NCBI GenBank assembly: GCA_028683835.1
Contig: JAQUHB010000009.1
Coordinates: forward strand, 21,102-85,101
DNA length: 64,000 nucleotides
Direction: 5' to 3'
Origin: Sulfurimonadaceae bacterium
Lineage (GTDB): Bacteria; Campylobacterota; Campylobacteria; Campylobacterales; Sulfurimonadaceae
Under the pieces are notes generated by a model. That model had not been told where the DNA came from. It saw only the letters and a list, made by a program, of their open reading frames with translations, and did not search any database. This document shows positions 17,519-26,598 of the stretch, piece by piece (the stretch's first letter is position 1; the number at the start of each line of letters is the position of its first letter). The position numbers and the translations under genes were made by a program.

Positions 17519-18772
17519 ATGAATAAATATGATCTTATCGTTATCGGTTCTGGTGCTGCTGGGATGTGTGCCGCCATCAAAGCTGGACGTGATGGTAAAA
17601 AAGTGTTACTTCTCGAAAAACTTTCAAAGCTCGGAGCAAAGCTTAAAGCCACTGGTGGTGGACGTTGTAATCTTACAAATACCCTTTCCAATGAGGATTT
17701 TATGGCTAAGTTTGGAAGAAATGGCCGTTTTATGCGAGATGCTCTTACTCTGCTCGATCATAATGCTCTTATAACTTTTTTCAAAGAGATCGGCGTTCTT
17801 ACTCATGCGCCTGATGGATTTCGTGTTTTTCCTGTGGGACATAGTTCACAAACAATTTTAACAGCTTTAGAAGATGAGCTCACACGCTTACATGTAAACG
17901 TTTTAAGCTCCCAAAAAGTAACTGAGATTTTTTCTGAGACCTTACACCCAAAGGGCACTTTACATGTACGCGGTGTAAAAACTGAAACTGAAGCTTTTTA
18001 TGCACCAAATGTTATCATCGCAACGGGTGGACTTGGATATCCTACTCTTGGTGCTGAGGGTGATGGTTACGCGCTTGCCTCAGCTCTAGGGCATACGACA
18101 ACTGAGCTGTTTCCTGCGATGATGCCACTCTCCACGAAAGAGAGCTGGACAGATAACTGTCGCGCAGACACCATCGCAAAAGTCGAACTACGTGTTAATA
18201 TTAAAAAATATAATAAACTCAAAGCCAAAGGTGATCTTATCTTTACCAAAAACGGTATTCGCGGACCTGTCGTGCTTGATTTTGCACGTGAGATCACACC
18301 CCTTTTGAGTCAACTTGGAGAAGTTCCTATCATCGCAAATCTTACAAAAGGGATGAATGAAGATGAGATGCTTCGCCATTTTAAAAACGAAACTACAAAA
18401 AATCCTGATGCTACCATAGAGGAGAGTTTACTTCGTATCCTGCCCTCTTCCGTGATCCATGAACTTTGCAAACTTGTCGGTGCGGAGGCTGGAATGAAGT
18501 TTGCAAAGTTAGAGGGAAAACAGCGCGCAGAACTTCTCAAAATTCTCATCTCAACTCCACTTACAATCACTGGACATGACGGGTTTAAAATGGCAATGAT
18601 CACGCGTGGCGGAATCTCACTCAAAGAGATCAGCCCTCAAACTATGCAAAGCAAGATAGTAAAAGGCTTATATTTTTGCGGCGAAGTGATGGACATAGAT
18701 GGTCCATGCGGCGGCTACAATTTACAATGGTCTTTTGCAAGTGGGTATTTGGCAGGACATCTCTTAGACTAA
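17519..18772 (+). CDS. HI0933/BaiN-family NAD(P)/FAD-dependent oxidoreductase
   Basis: Two-dinucleotide-binding-domain flavoprotein. The FAD motif DLIVIGSGAAGMCAAIKAGR starts at residue 4, with KATGGGRCNLTN at about 47, VIIATGGLGYP in the middle, and FCGEVMDIDGPCGGYNLQW near the C-terminus, all diagnostic of the HI0933 family. At 417 residues it is typical. The physiological substrate of most members is unknown, so the BaiN name is by family only. The gene ends in an overlap with the convergent AEC permease: TAA on plus and TAG on minus share CTAA. Confidence 0.9.
   Translation: MNKYDLIVIGSGAAGMCAAIKAGRDGKKVLLLEKLSKLGAKLKATGGGRCNLTNTLSNEDFMAKFGRNGRFMRDALTLLDHNALITFFKEIGVLTHAPDGFRVFPVGHSSQTILTALEDELTRLHVNVLSSQKVTEIFSETLHPKGTLHVRGVKTETEAFYAPNVIIATGGLGYPTLGAEGDGYALASALGHTTTELFPAMMPLSTKESWTDNCRADTIAKVELRVNIKKYNKLKAKGDLIFTKNGIRGPVVLDFAREITPLLSQLGEVPIIANLTKGMNEDEMLRHFKNETTKNPDATIEESLLRILPSSVIHELCKLVGAEAGMKFAKLEGKQRAELLKILISTPLTITGHDGFKMAMITRGGISLKEISPQTMQSKIVKGLYFCGEVMDIDGPCGGYNLQWSFASGYLAGHLLD
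17888..17897. repeat. TTACATGTAA palindrome, copy 5
   Basis: In the BaiN-like gene, read as Leu-His-Val (RLHVNV). A near copy, TTACATGTAC, follows at 17960-17969, again LHV. Confidence 0.85.
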
Positions 18773-19665
18773 AGAAATTTAAAGAGAATATTTGTGGTAA
18801 TAAATGAAAAAAGTATGCCATATCCCACAATGGCAGAGCTTAGTTTTGGAGCTAACCCCGTCATAGATGCCATCGCTCCAGCTGTGATCATCGGCGACAT
18901 TCCTGCTTCTAAGATCGCTACCTTGGTTGCTTCGCTACTCCATCCAAAAAACTTCACGACAAGGATGGCAACGAGTGGTGCGACGATAAGTTTGATAAAA
19001 AGAGAGATACTAAAAGGGGCAAGTTCATCACGAGTAAGACGTAGTTGTAGTTGGAGACCTACAGCAACAAGAGCCACAGGAACGATAGTATTTGCCAAAG
19101 TTGCCAATACTTTTGTTATATCTGGATCAAACTCTACTCCCATCAGCGATAAAGCAAGTATAAGTGCTATAAATGGGGGAAAAGTGATGATCTTAAAAAA
19201 GATGATTTTCAGACTCATTTCCCCTTTATGAGAATAATAAGAAACGATAAAAGTGCCATACAAGGCAAACGCGATAAAAGTGCCAAACTGATCATATATC
19301 ATGATGTAAGGCAAAGCACTCTGTCCCATGTAAGCGTTGATGATAGGGATGCCTAAAAATGAGGAGTTTGTTAGGATGGAGACAAGCATCAATGAACCAG
19401 TAATTTCCTTGTTAAAACCAAAAAAACGACTGAGCAAGAGTGTCAAAACAGCCGTTACTGCCATAACTATCCAAGCAATAACGATAGGAATAAAAAGTTC
19501 ATGAGAGAAGGTCAACTTCGGAACTTGCAAAAGTATCATTGCAGGAAGTGAGACAAAAATGACAAATTGATTGAGAGTCTTCGGAGCATCTTCTGAAAAG
19601 ATATGGAATTTTTGAATTGCATAGCCAAGTACAAGGCAAAGTAAGATAAGAATAAAATTTTCCAT
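18769..19665 (-). CDS. AEC-family permease (auxin efflux carrier/malonate-type)
   Basis: A 298-residue inner-membrane transporter with about ten hydrophobic segments in two five-helix halves. The first half holds TNSSFLGIPIINAYMGQSAL, where the Asn/Gly-Pro break of the unwound helix is typical of AEC transporters. The second half ends with EAGMSPMITAGAMASM, the matching broken helix. Substrates of bacterial members are usually small organic acids but cannot be assigned here. The start ATG has AAGGA 9 bases upstream. Convergent with the BaiN-like gene, overlapping it by 4 bases. Confidence 0.87.
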   Translation of the reverse strand: MENFILILLCLVLGYAIQKFHIFSEDAPKTLNQFVIFVSLPAMILLQVPKLTFSHELFIPIVIAWIVMAVTAVLTLLLSRFFGFNKEITGSLMLVSILTNSSFLGIPIINAYMGQSALPYIMIYDQFGTFIAFALYGTFIVSYYSHKGEMSLKIIFFKIITFPPFIALILALSLMGVEFDPDITKVLATLANTIVPVALVAVGLQLQLRLTRDELAPFSISLFIKLIVAPLVAILVVKFFGWSSEATKVAILEAGMSPMITAGAMASMTGLAPKLSSAIVGYGILFSFITTNILFKFL

Positions 19666-19728
19666 TATTGCAATCCTTGATAACTTAGCAAAATATCTTC
19701 TAACAATCTATTTAACATGTTTAAATAT

Positions 19729-20745
19729 TCAGTTATATTTCCTCAAATACCACTCTACCGTCTTAACAATCCCGCTCTCAAAGTTCTCATCTGCTTTCCA
19801 GCCAAGTTCTGTTTCGAGTTTTGTCGCATCTATCGCGTAGCGTCTATCATGCCCAGCTCTGTCTTCTACGAAAGTGATGAGTTCTTTGTAGCTTTTCTCT
19901 TTTGGAACTTTTTGATCTAAGATAGTTGTAATAGCATCCACTATTTGAAGGTTAGTTCTCTCATTTCTTCCGCCGATGTTATAGACTTCTCCTGTTTTTC
20001 CTGTGTGGTAAACTAAGTCTATTCCCTTACAATGGTCAAGAACATAAAGCCAGTCGCGGATATTTTTGCCATCTCCATAGATTGGGATATTTTCATTTGC
20101 AAGGGCTTTTCTTATGATAGTCGGGATCAGTTTCTCATCATGCTGTTTTGGGCCATAGTTGTTTGAACAGTTGGTGATGACTGTATCCATCCCGTAAGTT
20201 TCTTGGTAGCTTCTTACGATCATATCGCTTGATGCTTTTGAAGCCGAGTAAGGAGAGTTTGGAGCGTATGGCGTAGATTCTGTAAACAAATCATTTGGAT
20301 CAAGACTGAGTGTTCCATAGACTTCGTCAGTTGAGATATGGTGGAATCTACAATCTTGATAATTTGGCTTACATGTAAAGGGTTTTTCCATCCAATATTT
20401 ATATGCAACGTCAAGAAGCGTAAAAGTCCCGTTGACGTTCGTCTGTATAAAAACTCCTGGATTTTTTATGGAATTATCTACATGAGATTCCGCAGCGAAG
20501 TGAATCACTCCCTTAATGTCGTATTCATTGAAGATAAACTCAACAAGTTCGCGGTTACAGATATCGCCTTTTATAAATTTATATCGAGGATTACCTTCAC
20601 ACTCTTGAAGGTTTTCAATATTTCCTGCATATGTTAAAAGATCTAAGTTAACCAAGTTGTATTCTGGATATTTATCTAAAAAGTAAGGCACAAAGTTTGA
20701 ACCTATAAAGCCTGCTGTGCCTGTTAGTAGTATTGATCTTTTCAT
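19729..20745 (-). CDS. rmlB: dTDP-glucose 4,6-dehydratase
   Basis: Second step of dTDP-L-rhamnose synthesis: dTDP-glucose to dTDP-4-keto-6-deoxyglucose with bound NAD. Extended SDR with LLTGTAGFIGSNF at the N-terminus, STDEVYG with the catalytic Thr-Asp-Glu, and YSASKASSD for the Tyr/Lys pair. The ORF track starts at 20775, but MKRSILLTG at 20745 is the natural start: its ATG shares the A of the rmlD stop (TAATG). This gives 338 residues. One TTACATGTAA copy is read here as TCK. Confidence 0.95.
   Translation of the reverse strand: MKRSILLTGTAGFIGSNFVPYFLDKYPEYNLVNLDLLTYAGNIENLQECEGNPRYKFIKGDICNRELVEFIFNEYDIKGVIHFAAESHVDNSIKNPGVFIQTNVNGTFTLLDVAYKYWMEKPFTCKPNYQDCRFHHISTDEVYGTLSLDPNDLFTESTPYAPNSPYSASKASSDMIVRSYQETYGMDTVITNCSNNYGPKQHDEKLIPTIIRKALANENIPIYGDGKNIRDWLYVLDHCKGIDLVYHTGKTGEVYNIGGRNERTNLQIVDAITTILDQKVPKEKSYKELITFVEDRAGHDRRYAIDATKLETELGWKADENFESGIVKTVEWYLRKYN
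20369..20378. repeat. TTACATGTAA palindrome, copy 6
   Basis: Inside rmlB, read in a different frame as Thr-Cys-Lys (PFTCKPN). Confidence 0.85.
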
Positions 20746-21611
20746 TATTTTCTCTCTCCCATAGTTTTTAAACATTCATCCAAAGAGTCTTTCCAAAAAG
20801 GGATGGTCATACCGAACTCTTTTTTTATCTTTGCTTTATTAAGTAGGCTATAGTGCGGTCTTTGTGCAGGGGTTGGGTACTCGTATGTTTCAATAGGATT
20901 GATCTGGCAATCCAGTTTTGCCATACGCATAATCTCTTTTGCAAAGTCATACCAAGAGAGAATACCTTCGTTTGAGTAGTTATAGATCTCTGTTTTTTCA
21001 TTTTTGATATTTGGTAGAATATCTAAAATTGCTTTTGCCAAATCTCTTGCATAAGTTGGTGTTCCTACTTGGTCAAAGATAACGCCGAGCTTTTCTTTCT
21101 CTTTACCAAGACGAAGCATCGTTTTTACGAAGTTGGCTCCAAATGAACTATAAACCCATGAAGTTCGGATGATAATGGAGTTTTTCGGGCGTACTTGTAA
21201 GAGTGCTTTTTCTCCCTCAAGTTTTGTACTTCCGTAGACTCCGTTTGGATTTGTAACATCATCTTCGGTATATGGTTTGAAGTTCTTGCCATCAAACACA
21301 TAATCTGTGGAGATATGGATGAGTTTGATATCGTTCTCTTTTGCGATCTCTGCGAGATTTTTAACTGCTAAGTGATTTATCATATCTGCGTTTTCTATAT
21401 CCGATTCCGCTTTATCTACGGCTGTGTACGCTGCACAGTTGATGATGGTATTGATACTGTTTGTTTCGATAAACTCATTGACTATATCTGTATTTGAGAT
21501 GTCCAGACTTTCTCTGTCTGTGAAGAAAAAGTTGTAGTTATAATCGGGCGACAACGCTCTGATTTCAGAACCTAACTGACCATTTGAGCCTGTGACTAAG
21601 ATATTAATCAT
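20745..21611 (-). CDS. rmlD: dTDP-4-dehydrorhamnose reductase
   Basis: Last step of dTDP-L-rhamnose synthesis, reduction of dTDP-6-deoxy-L-lyxo-4-hexulose by NAD(P)H. It has the glycine-rich VTGSNGQLGSE at the N-terminus, HISTDYVFDG and the catalytic YGSTKLEGE. At 288 residues it is standard. It overlaps rmlC by 8 bases and shares one base with the rmlB start, so the four genes are one operon in the order A-C-D-B. Confidence 0.95.
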   Translation of the reverse strand: MINILVTGSNGQLGSEIRALSPDYNYNFFFTDRESLDISNTDIVNEFIETNSINTIINCAAYTAVDKAESDIENADMINHLAVKNLAEIAKENDIKLIHISTDYVFDGKNFKPYTEDDVTNPNGVYGSTKLEGEKALLQVRPKNSIIIRTSWVYSSFGANFVKTMLRLGKEKEKLGVIFDQVGTPTYARDLAKAILDILPNIKNEKTEIYNYSNEGILSWYDFAKEIMRMAKLDCQINPIETYEYPTPAQRPHYSLLNKAKIKKEFGMTIPFWKDSLDECLKTMGERK

Positions 21612-22179
21612 AATAATTTACACCATATTCAAAAAGATCATTGGCTTCTGCGAGTTTTGGCTGAACTTTATCTTTGGCAGAAAGATTGAGTTCCTCATGC
21701 GGAACTAGCCAGTCGATGTTTAATGCCGCGTCATCAAAAGCGATCCCTCTGTCACACTCTGGAGAGTAGTAATTATCTACTTTATATGCAAACACAGTAT
21801 CATTTTCAAGGACTACAAATCCATGAGCAAAACCGCGAGGAACCAACATCTGTTTTTTATTCTCACCACTGAGTTCTACGCTTATATGTTGGCCAAAAGT
21901 AGGACTTCCTTTACGGATATCTACAGCCACATCAAGTACACGCCCTTGTATAACACGGACAAGTTTTGTTTGAGCATGTGGAGGAAGCTGATAATGTAAA
22001 CCTCTTAAAACTCCACGAGAACTTTTACTTTCATTGTCTTGGCAAAAATTGATTTTATACCCTAAAAACTCTTTAAGTATATCGGCTCGAAACGTCTCTA
22101 CAAAGTAACCACGATCGTCTCCATGAACTTTTGGCTCTATAATAATAACGTCTGGTATGGCAGTTCTAGTAAATGTCAT
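21604..22179 (-). CDS. rmlC: dTDP-4-dehydrorhamnose 3,5-epimerase
   Basis: Double epimerisation at C3 and C5, the third step to dTDP-L-rhamnose. Cupin-fold enzyme with [30 protein letters not shown] (which includes the catalytic His), [16 protein letters not shown] and FAHGFVVL. The 191 residues match the family. It overlaps rmlA by 4 bases and rmlD by 8. Confidence 0.95.
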   Translation of the reverse strand: MTFTRTAIPDVIIIEPKVHGDDRGYFVETFRADILKEFLGYKINFCQDNESKSSRGVLRGLHYQLPPHAQTKLVRVIQGRVLDVAVDIRKGSPTFGQHISVELSGENKKQMLVPRGFAHGFVVLENDTVFAYKVDNYYSPECDRGIAFDDAALNIDWLVPHEELNLSAKDKVQPKLAEANDLFEYGVNYYD

Positions 22180-23069
22180 CTTCCAACTCCTCTTGGCTGA
22201 GATGCTCTGCGAATGAGATACTGTCCATATTGATTTTTCTTTAAAGGTTCTGCTAGTTCAAGTAGTTTCTCTTTTGAAATATAACTCATTTCATAAGCGA
22301 TCTCTTCAATACATGCGACTTTTAAAGATTGACGGTTTTCAATAGTCTGGATGAATTGACTTGCTTCAAGAAGAGACTCATGAGTTCCCGTATCAAGCCA
22401 AGCATATCCACGACCCATAAGTTCTACTTTGAGTCTTTGCTCGTTTAAATAATCTTGGTTAAGTGTAGTGATCTCAAGCTCTCCACGGTGTGAAGGGCGT
22501 ACTAGTTTTGCTTTTTGCACGACATCATTTGGGTAAAAATAAAGACCTACCACGGCATAGTTGCTTTTTGGTTCAGTAGGTTTTTCCTCTATACTTGTCA
22601 CATTCCCAGTCGCGTCAAATTCTGCAACACCATAACGCTCAGGATCACTGACGTAGTAGCCAAATACAGTCGCTTTGTTTTCCTCTTTGGCATTTTTAAC
22701 GCTTTGCGCCAAAAGAGTGGTAAGACCGTGACCGTGGAAGATATTGTCACCAAGGACTAAACACGCATCATCGCCGTTTAAAAACTCTTCACCGAGTATA
22801 AAAGCTTGAGCAAGCCCATCAGGCGAAGGTTGTACGACATAAGAAAACTTCATCCCGATATCACTCCCATCGCCTAAAAGCTCTTCAAAACGGGGAAGGT
22901 CTTTGGGAGTGGAGATGATGAGAACTTCAGTAATACCGGCAAGCATCAAAACAGAAAGAGGATAATAGATCATCGGTTTATCGTAAATTGGCATCAGCTG
23001 TTTGCTCACACCTTTAGTGATAGGATAAAGTCGTGTGCCAGAACCTCCAGCTAGGATGATACCTTTCAT
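22176..23069 (-). CDS. rmlA: Glucose-1-phosphate thymidylyltransferase
   Basis: First step of dTDP-L-rhamnose synthesis: dTTP plus glucose-1-phosphate to dTDP-glucose and pyrophosphate. The N-terminus [20 protein letters not shown] holds the nucleotide-binding loop with the catalytic Arg, then [21 protein letters not shown] and the Mg-binding [10 protein letters not shown]. 297 residues, full length. First gene of the rml operon, with an extended -10 element 42 bases upstream. No glycosyltransferase gene adjoins, so the rhamnose acceptor is not visible here. Confidence 0.96.
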   Translation of the reverse strand: MKGIILAGGSGTRLYPITKGVSKQLMPIYDKPMIYYPLSVLMLAGITEVLIISTPKDLPRFEELLGDGSDIGMKFSYVVQPSPDGLAQAFILGEEFLNGDDACLVLGDNIFHGHGLTTLLAQSVKNAKEENKATVFGYYVSDPERYGVAEFDATGNVTSIEEKPTEPKSNYAVVGLYFYPNDVVQKAKLVRPSHRGELEITTLNQDYLNEQRLKVELMGRGYAWLDTGTHESLLEASQFIQTIENRQSLKVACIEEIAYEMSYISKEKLLELAEPLKKNQYGQYLIRRASQPRGVGR

Positions 23070-23436
23070 CTTGCTACCTCTTCTCTTTGGATTACTAATT
23101 AAAGTCCGTGATTATAGCAATACGATACTAAAAATAGTTTGATAAAAGCGCTATTTCTAGATCTTTAATCATTATAAGAGAAGCTTTTTTTTACTTGATT
23201 TTATATAAGACAAATTTACTTATTTCACAGAATATAAATCATACATTCACAACACAAGTATACTTTTACCTCGATTTTTCAAATCTTATAATAAAATCAT
23301 TCACTATACTTCTTAAAATTCTTTACCTATTCAAATATCTCTTTAAATACTTCTCTTCAAATAAAACAGTTCAAAAAGTAGAGGTATTTTAAGCTTCAGA
23401 ACGTAACTAGGAGCATCTATCGGGGTATGTAGATAT
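23070..23436. other. 367-base gap without a convincing gene
   Basis: Very AT-rich stretch between rmlA and the TIGR02757 gene. It holds the rmlA promoter on the minus strand (23111-23119). The plus-strand ORF at 23195-23392 is low-complexity, hydrophobic and has no ribosome site; I regard it as spurious. I see no tRNA or clear hairpin terminator. Confidence 0.7.
23111..23119 (-). promoter_or_regulatory. Extended -10 element of the rml operon
   Basis: TGCTATAAT on the minus strand is a perfect TGn-TATAAT, 42 bases before the rmlA ATG. Confidence 0.65.
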
Positions 23437-24249
23437 TTATAGTAATCTTTCCTGCCCGATCCTATAAAGCGCAAAATCATACTTGAGCGGATCGTTTGCA
23501 TCAAACTCTCTAAGCTTACATGTAAGCTCTATGGCGGCTTGCAGATCATAGGTTTTACGTGTCAAAAGTCCGAGTTTTTGAGAAACTTTAAAAGTATGTG
23601 TATCAAGTGGAATGATAAGGTCTTTTGTGTTCACGCCACTCCATAATCCCATGTCAATATTGTCATCTCGTATCATCCATCTAAGATACATCATCCAACG
23701 CTTAAGCGCCCCTGCTCCCTTTGTTTTTGTGGTAACTTTTGAGATCAAAAAATCGTAACCTTTGGAGGAGTATGGATAGATTTTTTGCATCATTTTTATA
23801 ATTTCATTGATTCCATCTATGACACTATTTTCTTTATCGTATCCACTTTTAAATACTTCTTCGAGTGTCATCTTTGTTTGAAGACGTTTAAGTGTAATAA
23901 AAAGTACGATAATATCTTCACTTGTTTGAAATCTGTAATAGTGGCTTTTCAGAGTTTTTGTGATCTCCTCTTCGCTTGCATCCAAGAGTGAAAAATCAAG
24001 CGAATCCAAAAACTTCACTATCTGTTTAACATTTCCATAAGAAAAAAGAGCGCAAATAAGAGAAATAGTCTCGTCATTATGACGATAAGCGACCATAATA
24101 GGATCAAGTTTTTCTAAAGAAATTTCGTCCACATTATTGCGTTTTAAGACTTCGGTATCAAGTCTTTTTTTTATCTCAGCTACCCAGATGGTAGAGTTTT
24201 TTTCTTTCACTTGAACCTGCAATATTGAGCTGTTTTCTATATTTTGCAA
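23437..24249 (-). CDS. TIGR02757/DUF2400-family protein, possible HhH-GPD-like fold
   Basis: Member by appearance of the uncharacterised TIGR02757 family: the C-terminal PLDTHTFKVSQKLGL, then FDANDPLKYDFALYRIGQ, is its hallmark. The DTH followed by a basic helix resembles the catalytic-aspartate segment (VDTHIFRV) of endonuclease III-type glycosylases, hinting at a DNA-repair ancestry; this is inference. The start is uncertain: the tracked TTG (24249) overlaps rpoN by 74 bases; a GTG at 24210 is an alternative. A 16-base palindrome containing TTACATGTAA lies in it. Confidence 0.8.
   Translation of the reverse strand: MQNIENSSILQVQVKEKNSTIWVAEIKKRLDTEVLKRNNVDEISLEKLDPIMVAYRHNDETISLICALFSYGNVKQIVKFLDSLDFSLLDASEEEITKTLKSHYYRFQTSEDIIVLFITLKRLQTKMTLEEVFKSGYDKENSVIDGINEIIKMMQKIYPYSSKGYDFLISKVTTKTKGAGALKRWMMYLRWMIRDDNIDMGLWSGVNTKDLIIPLDTHTFKVSQKLGLLTRKTYDLQAAIELTCKLREFDANDPLKYDFALYRIGQERLL
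23516..23525. repeat. TTACATGTAA palindrome, copy 7
   Basis: Core of a 16-base perfect palindrome AGCTTACATGTAAGCT (23513-23528) in the TIGR02757 gene, read as Thr-Cys-Lys (LTCKL). Confidence 0.88.
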
Positions 24250-25447
24250 TGGTGCGGCGAACCATCGTGACTTTGAAATTGTCTTGAATCATCTCAAGGA
24301 GTTTCATATCGCTAAGCGGTTTTTTCGGCGACTCATCTTTGACAATGCGAAGCAGATAATCTTTAATAGCTGCGTTAGAAGTATCCTCATCGATGGCTGT
24401 GGTAAAAAACTCTTTCATAGCAAAAACACCGCGGTCACACGCGATGTATTTGTTTGCAATCGCTCGCGAAATCGTCGAAGGGTTGTGCCCAAATTCATCT
24501 GCTAAAGTTTTTAAAGTCAAAGGCTTGATATCCCCGCCTGTAAAAAAATCATACTGATACTCGACTATCATCAGCCCCACTTTATAAAGTGTTGCTTTTC
24601 TCATCTCTAGTGCATCTACAAGACTTTTCGCCTCTTTGATCTTTTGCGAGATAAATTCGTGTTCAATGGCGTAAGTTGTATTGATACTGATAGCAGGATA
24701 GTAACTATCATTAAGCTTGACCTCAATACCGTTTTCATCATCAAAAAAAATCATCAAATCGGGGATGACTTGCGTGGAATCTTCAAGATATTCGATAGCT
24801 GGAGGATTTTTAAAACTGCTGATAATTTTGAGTGCCTCAGCATAGTGGGGATCGCTACTAAAAGTGTGCATCTCTTGGAGATTACAGATAAGTTTGACGG
24901 CTAACGCATAACCCTCATCACTTATCTGCGTATTTTCAAGCTGAAATAAAAATGACTCTGAGAGATCTTTTGCCGCAATCCCTACCGGATCAACATAGAT
25001 AAACCGTTTTCTCACTCGTTCAAACTCATCTAAAGTAATACTATTTTCTTCACAAAAAAGTTCACTCTCACCCTCATAGTAACCATTTTCATCAAGATTG
25101 GCAACAACAAATTGGGCAATTTTTTGAGAGATTGGAGTTGGAAAGAGAGGCGCTTCGAGTTGTTCATCAAGTACATCATAAAGTGAACGTGACGCAATTG
25201 TCAGCGCTTCTATCTGTTCTGTTCGTGAGTTTACCACACTACTTGAGATAAGCTTTCTTGGAATCCTGCTCTCAAAACTCTCTTCAAATCCAGAACTCAC
25301 TTCCACAACTGGATTTGACTCCACAAAAGGGTTCATCACCTCGCCTAGTTCACTCAGACTTGAATGTAAAATCGGCAACCAGTTGCGTAAAGTGTTGGAG
25401 AGTTTATTTTTTGTTTCAACACTCTGCGTAACCCTTAAAGTAGCCAT
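24176..25447 (-). CDS. rpoN: RNA polymerase sigma-54 factor
   Basis: Alternative sigma factor for -24/-12 promoters; in this phylum it controls the middle flagellar genes with FlgS/FlgR. The N-terminal activator-interacting region (about 5-45) is followed by the core-binding domain (70-210), a helix-turn-helix region (LKTLADEFGHNPSTISRAIA, about 315) and the RpoN box VRRTIAKYRKQLNI at about 400. At 423 residues it is in the normal range for Campylobacterota. It lies 22 bases after lptB, the common lptB-rpoN neighbourhood. The flgS gene of the same regulatory circuit is also in this window. Confidence 0.95.
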   Translation of the reverse strand: MATLRVTQSVETKNKLSNTLRNWLPILHSSLSELGEVMNPFVESNPVVEVSSGFEESFESRIPRKLISSSVVNSRTEQIEALTIASRSLYDVLDEQLEAPLFPTPISQKIAQFVVANLDENGYYEGESELFCEENSITLDEFERVRKRFIYVDPVGIAAKDLSESFLFQLENTQISDEGYALAVKLICNLQEMHTFSSDPHYAEALKIISSFKNPPAIEYLEDSTQVIPDLMIFFDDENGIEVKLNDSYYPAISINTTYAIEHEFISQKIKEAKSLVDALEMRKATLYKVGLMIVEYQYDFFTGGDIKPLTLKTLADEFGHNPSTISRAIANKYIACDRGVFAMKEFFTTAIDEDTSNAAIKDYLLRIVKDESPKKPLSDMKLLEMIQDNFKVTMVRRTIAKYRKQLNIAGSSERKKLYHLGS

Positions 25448-25469
25448 CTAGTCCCTAAGATCTCAAGTC

Positions 25470-26192
25470 CTAAAACTTGAAATCCTCCCCAAGATAGTGT
25501 GTTCGTACATCAGCATTTTCACTGATCTCTTTACTTGTTCCACTCGCTAAAAGTGCACCTGACTTTATGACATATGCTCTATCACAAACTGCAAGTGTTT
25601 CACGAACATTATGATCGGTAATAAGCACGCCAATATCATAACTCACAAGCTGTTTAATAACATGTTGGATATCTAAAACAGCGATAGGATCGACCCCTGC
25701 AAAAGGCTCATCGAGAAGTAAAAACTTCGGTCTATTGACAAGAGCACGGGCTATCTCAACACGACGACGTTCGCCACCGCTGAGACTAATACCGTCACGA
25801 TAACGAATTGGTTCAATATTGAACATATCAAGAAGCTCATTTATACGAGTCTCTTGCTCAGCTTTACTCATCTTTGAAGCTTGCGCGGCGACTAAAAGAT
25901 TGTCCTCCACACTTAAATCTTTAAAGATAGAAGCTTCTTGAGGCAAGTATCCAATCCCTTTTTTTGCTCTTACATGTAATGGCATAGCAGAAAGATTTTC
26001 CCCGTCAAAAAAAACATCTCCACTTGTGACTTCGACGAGCCCACAGATCATATAAAATGTTGTTGTTTTACCTGCTCCATTTGGTCCAAGAAGTCCTACA
26101 ACCTCGCCGCTTTTTACCTCGAGCGACATCCCGCGCACTATCTCTAAAGATTTAATCTTTTTTGTCAGATTTTCAGCTTTTAATGTATGCAT
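25470..26192 (-). CDS. lptB: LPS export ABC transporter ATP-binding protein
   Basis: ATPase that drives LPS extraction by the LptFG permease toward the LptC-A-D bridge. The Walker A is GLLGPNGAGKTTTFY, the signature LSGGERRRVEIARALV, the Walker B FLLLDEPFAGVDPIAV and the H-loop LITDHNVRETL; these strings are LptB-specific. 240 residues, full length. It overlaps tsaE by 20 bases and precedes rpoN. One TTACATGTAA copy encodes LHV. Confidence 0.95.
   Translation of the reverse strand: MHTLKAENLTKKIKSLEIVRGMSLEVKSGEVVGLLGPNGAGKTTTFYMICGLVEVTSGDVFFDGENLSAMPLHVRAKKGIGYLPQEASIFKDLSVEDNLLVAAQASKMSKAEQETRINELLDMFNIEPIRYRDGISLSGGERRRVEIARALVNRPKFLLLDEPFAGVDPIAVLDIQHVIKQLVSYDIGVLITDHNVRETLAVCDRAYVIKSGALLASGTSKEISENADVRTHYLGEDFKF
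25970..25979. repeat. TTACATGTAA palindrome, copy 8
   Basis: In lptB, read as Leu-His-Val (PLHVRAK). Confidence 0.85.
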
Positions 26193-26598
26193 TTTCTACC
26201 TTGTATAATCTTTTATCATCTAATTTTTCTATACTAATCACGATAGCTGGAATCTCTGCACTAAATAAAATACTGCTAAGAGTATCATCGCCCCACTCTA
26301 CAAAATGATATCCATCTCGTTCGAGTTCTTCAAGCATTCCAAGAGCAATAAAGTGTTCTATTCCATGGTTATAAATATCATAATGAAAAATATGCTCACC
26401 ATAACACTGTTGCAATGAAAAAGTGGGAGAAGTCACAGCATCATCAACTCCAAACTCTTTTGCAAACGCTGAAACGAAAGTAGTTTTTCCAGCTGCAAGA
26501 TCGCCGCGAAGGATAATAACACCACTATTTGGAAGAAGTTGCATCACCTCTTTTGTGAGTTCTGAGAGATCATCTAGTCCTAAAATAAACTCTTTCAT
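26173..26598 (-). CDS. tsaE: tRNA threonylcarbamoyladenosine biosynthesis ATPase
   Basis: ATPase partner of TsaB-TsaD in t6A37 modification of ANN-decoding tRNAs. The P-loop is RGDLAAGKTTFVSAFA (Ala where many have Gly), with SPTFSLQQCY and the FHYDIYN segment of the family, then VEWGDD. 141 residues, standard. It overlaps trpD by 4 and lptB by 20 bases, so it sits within one transcription unit. Confidence 0.93.
   Translation of the reverse strand: MKEFILGLDDLSELTKEVMQLLPNSGVIILRGDLAAGKTTFVSAFAKEFGVDDAVTSPTFSLQQCYGEHIFHYDIYNHGIEHFIALGMLEELERDGYHFVEWGDDTLSSILFSAEIPAIVISIEKLDDKRLYKVENAYIKS

Noticed and set aside
20745-20775. Extra N-terminal ten residues of rmlB in the ORF track
   Set aside because: They lie inside rmlD; the family N-terminus starts at MKRSILLTG, whose ATG overlaps the rmlD stop.
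23195-23392. 65-codon plus-strand ORF in the gap behind rmlA
   Set aside because: Low-complexity Phe/Leu/Ile/Lys translation of very AT-rich DNA, no ribosome site, no recognisable pattern, lying opposite a promoter region.
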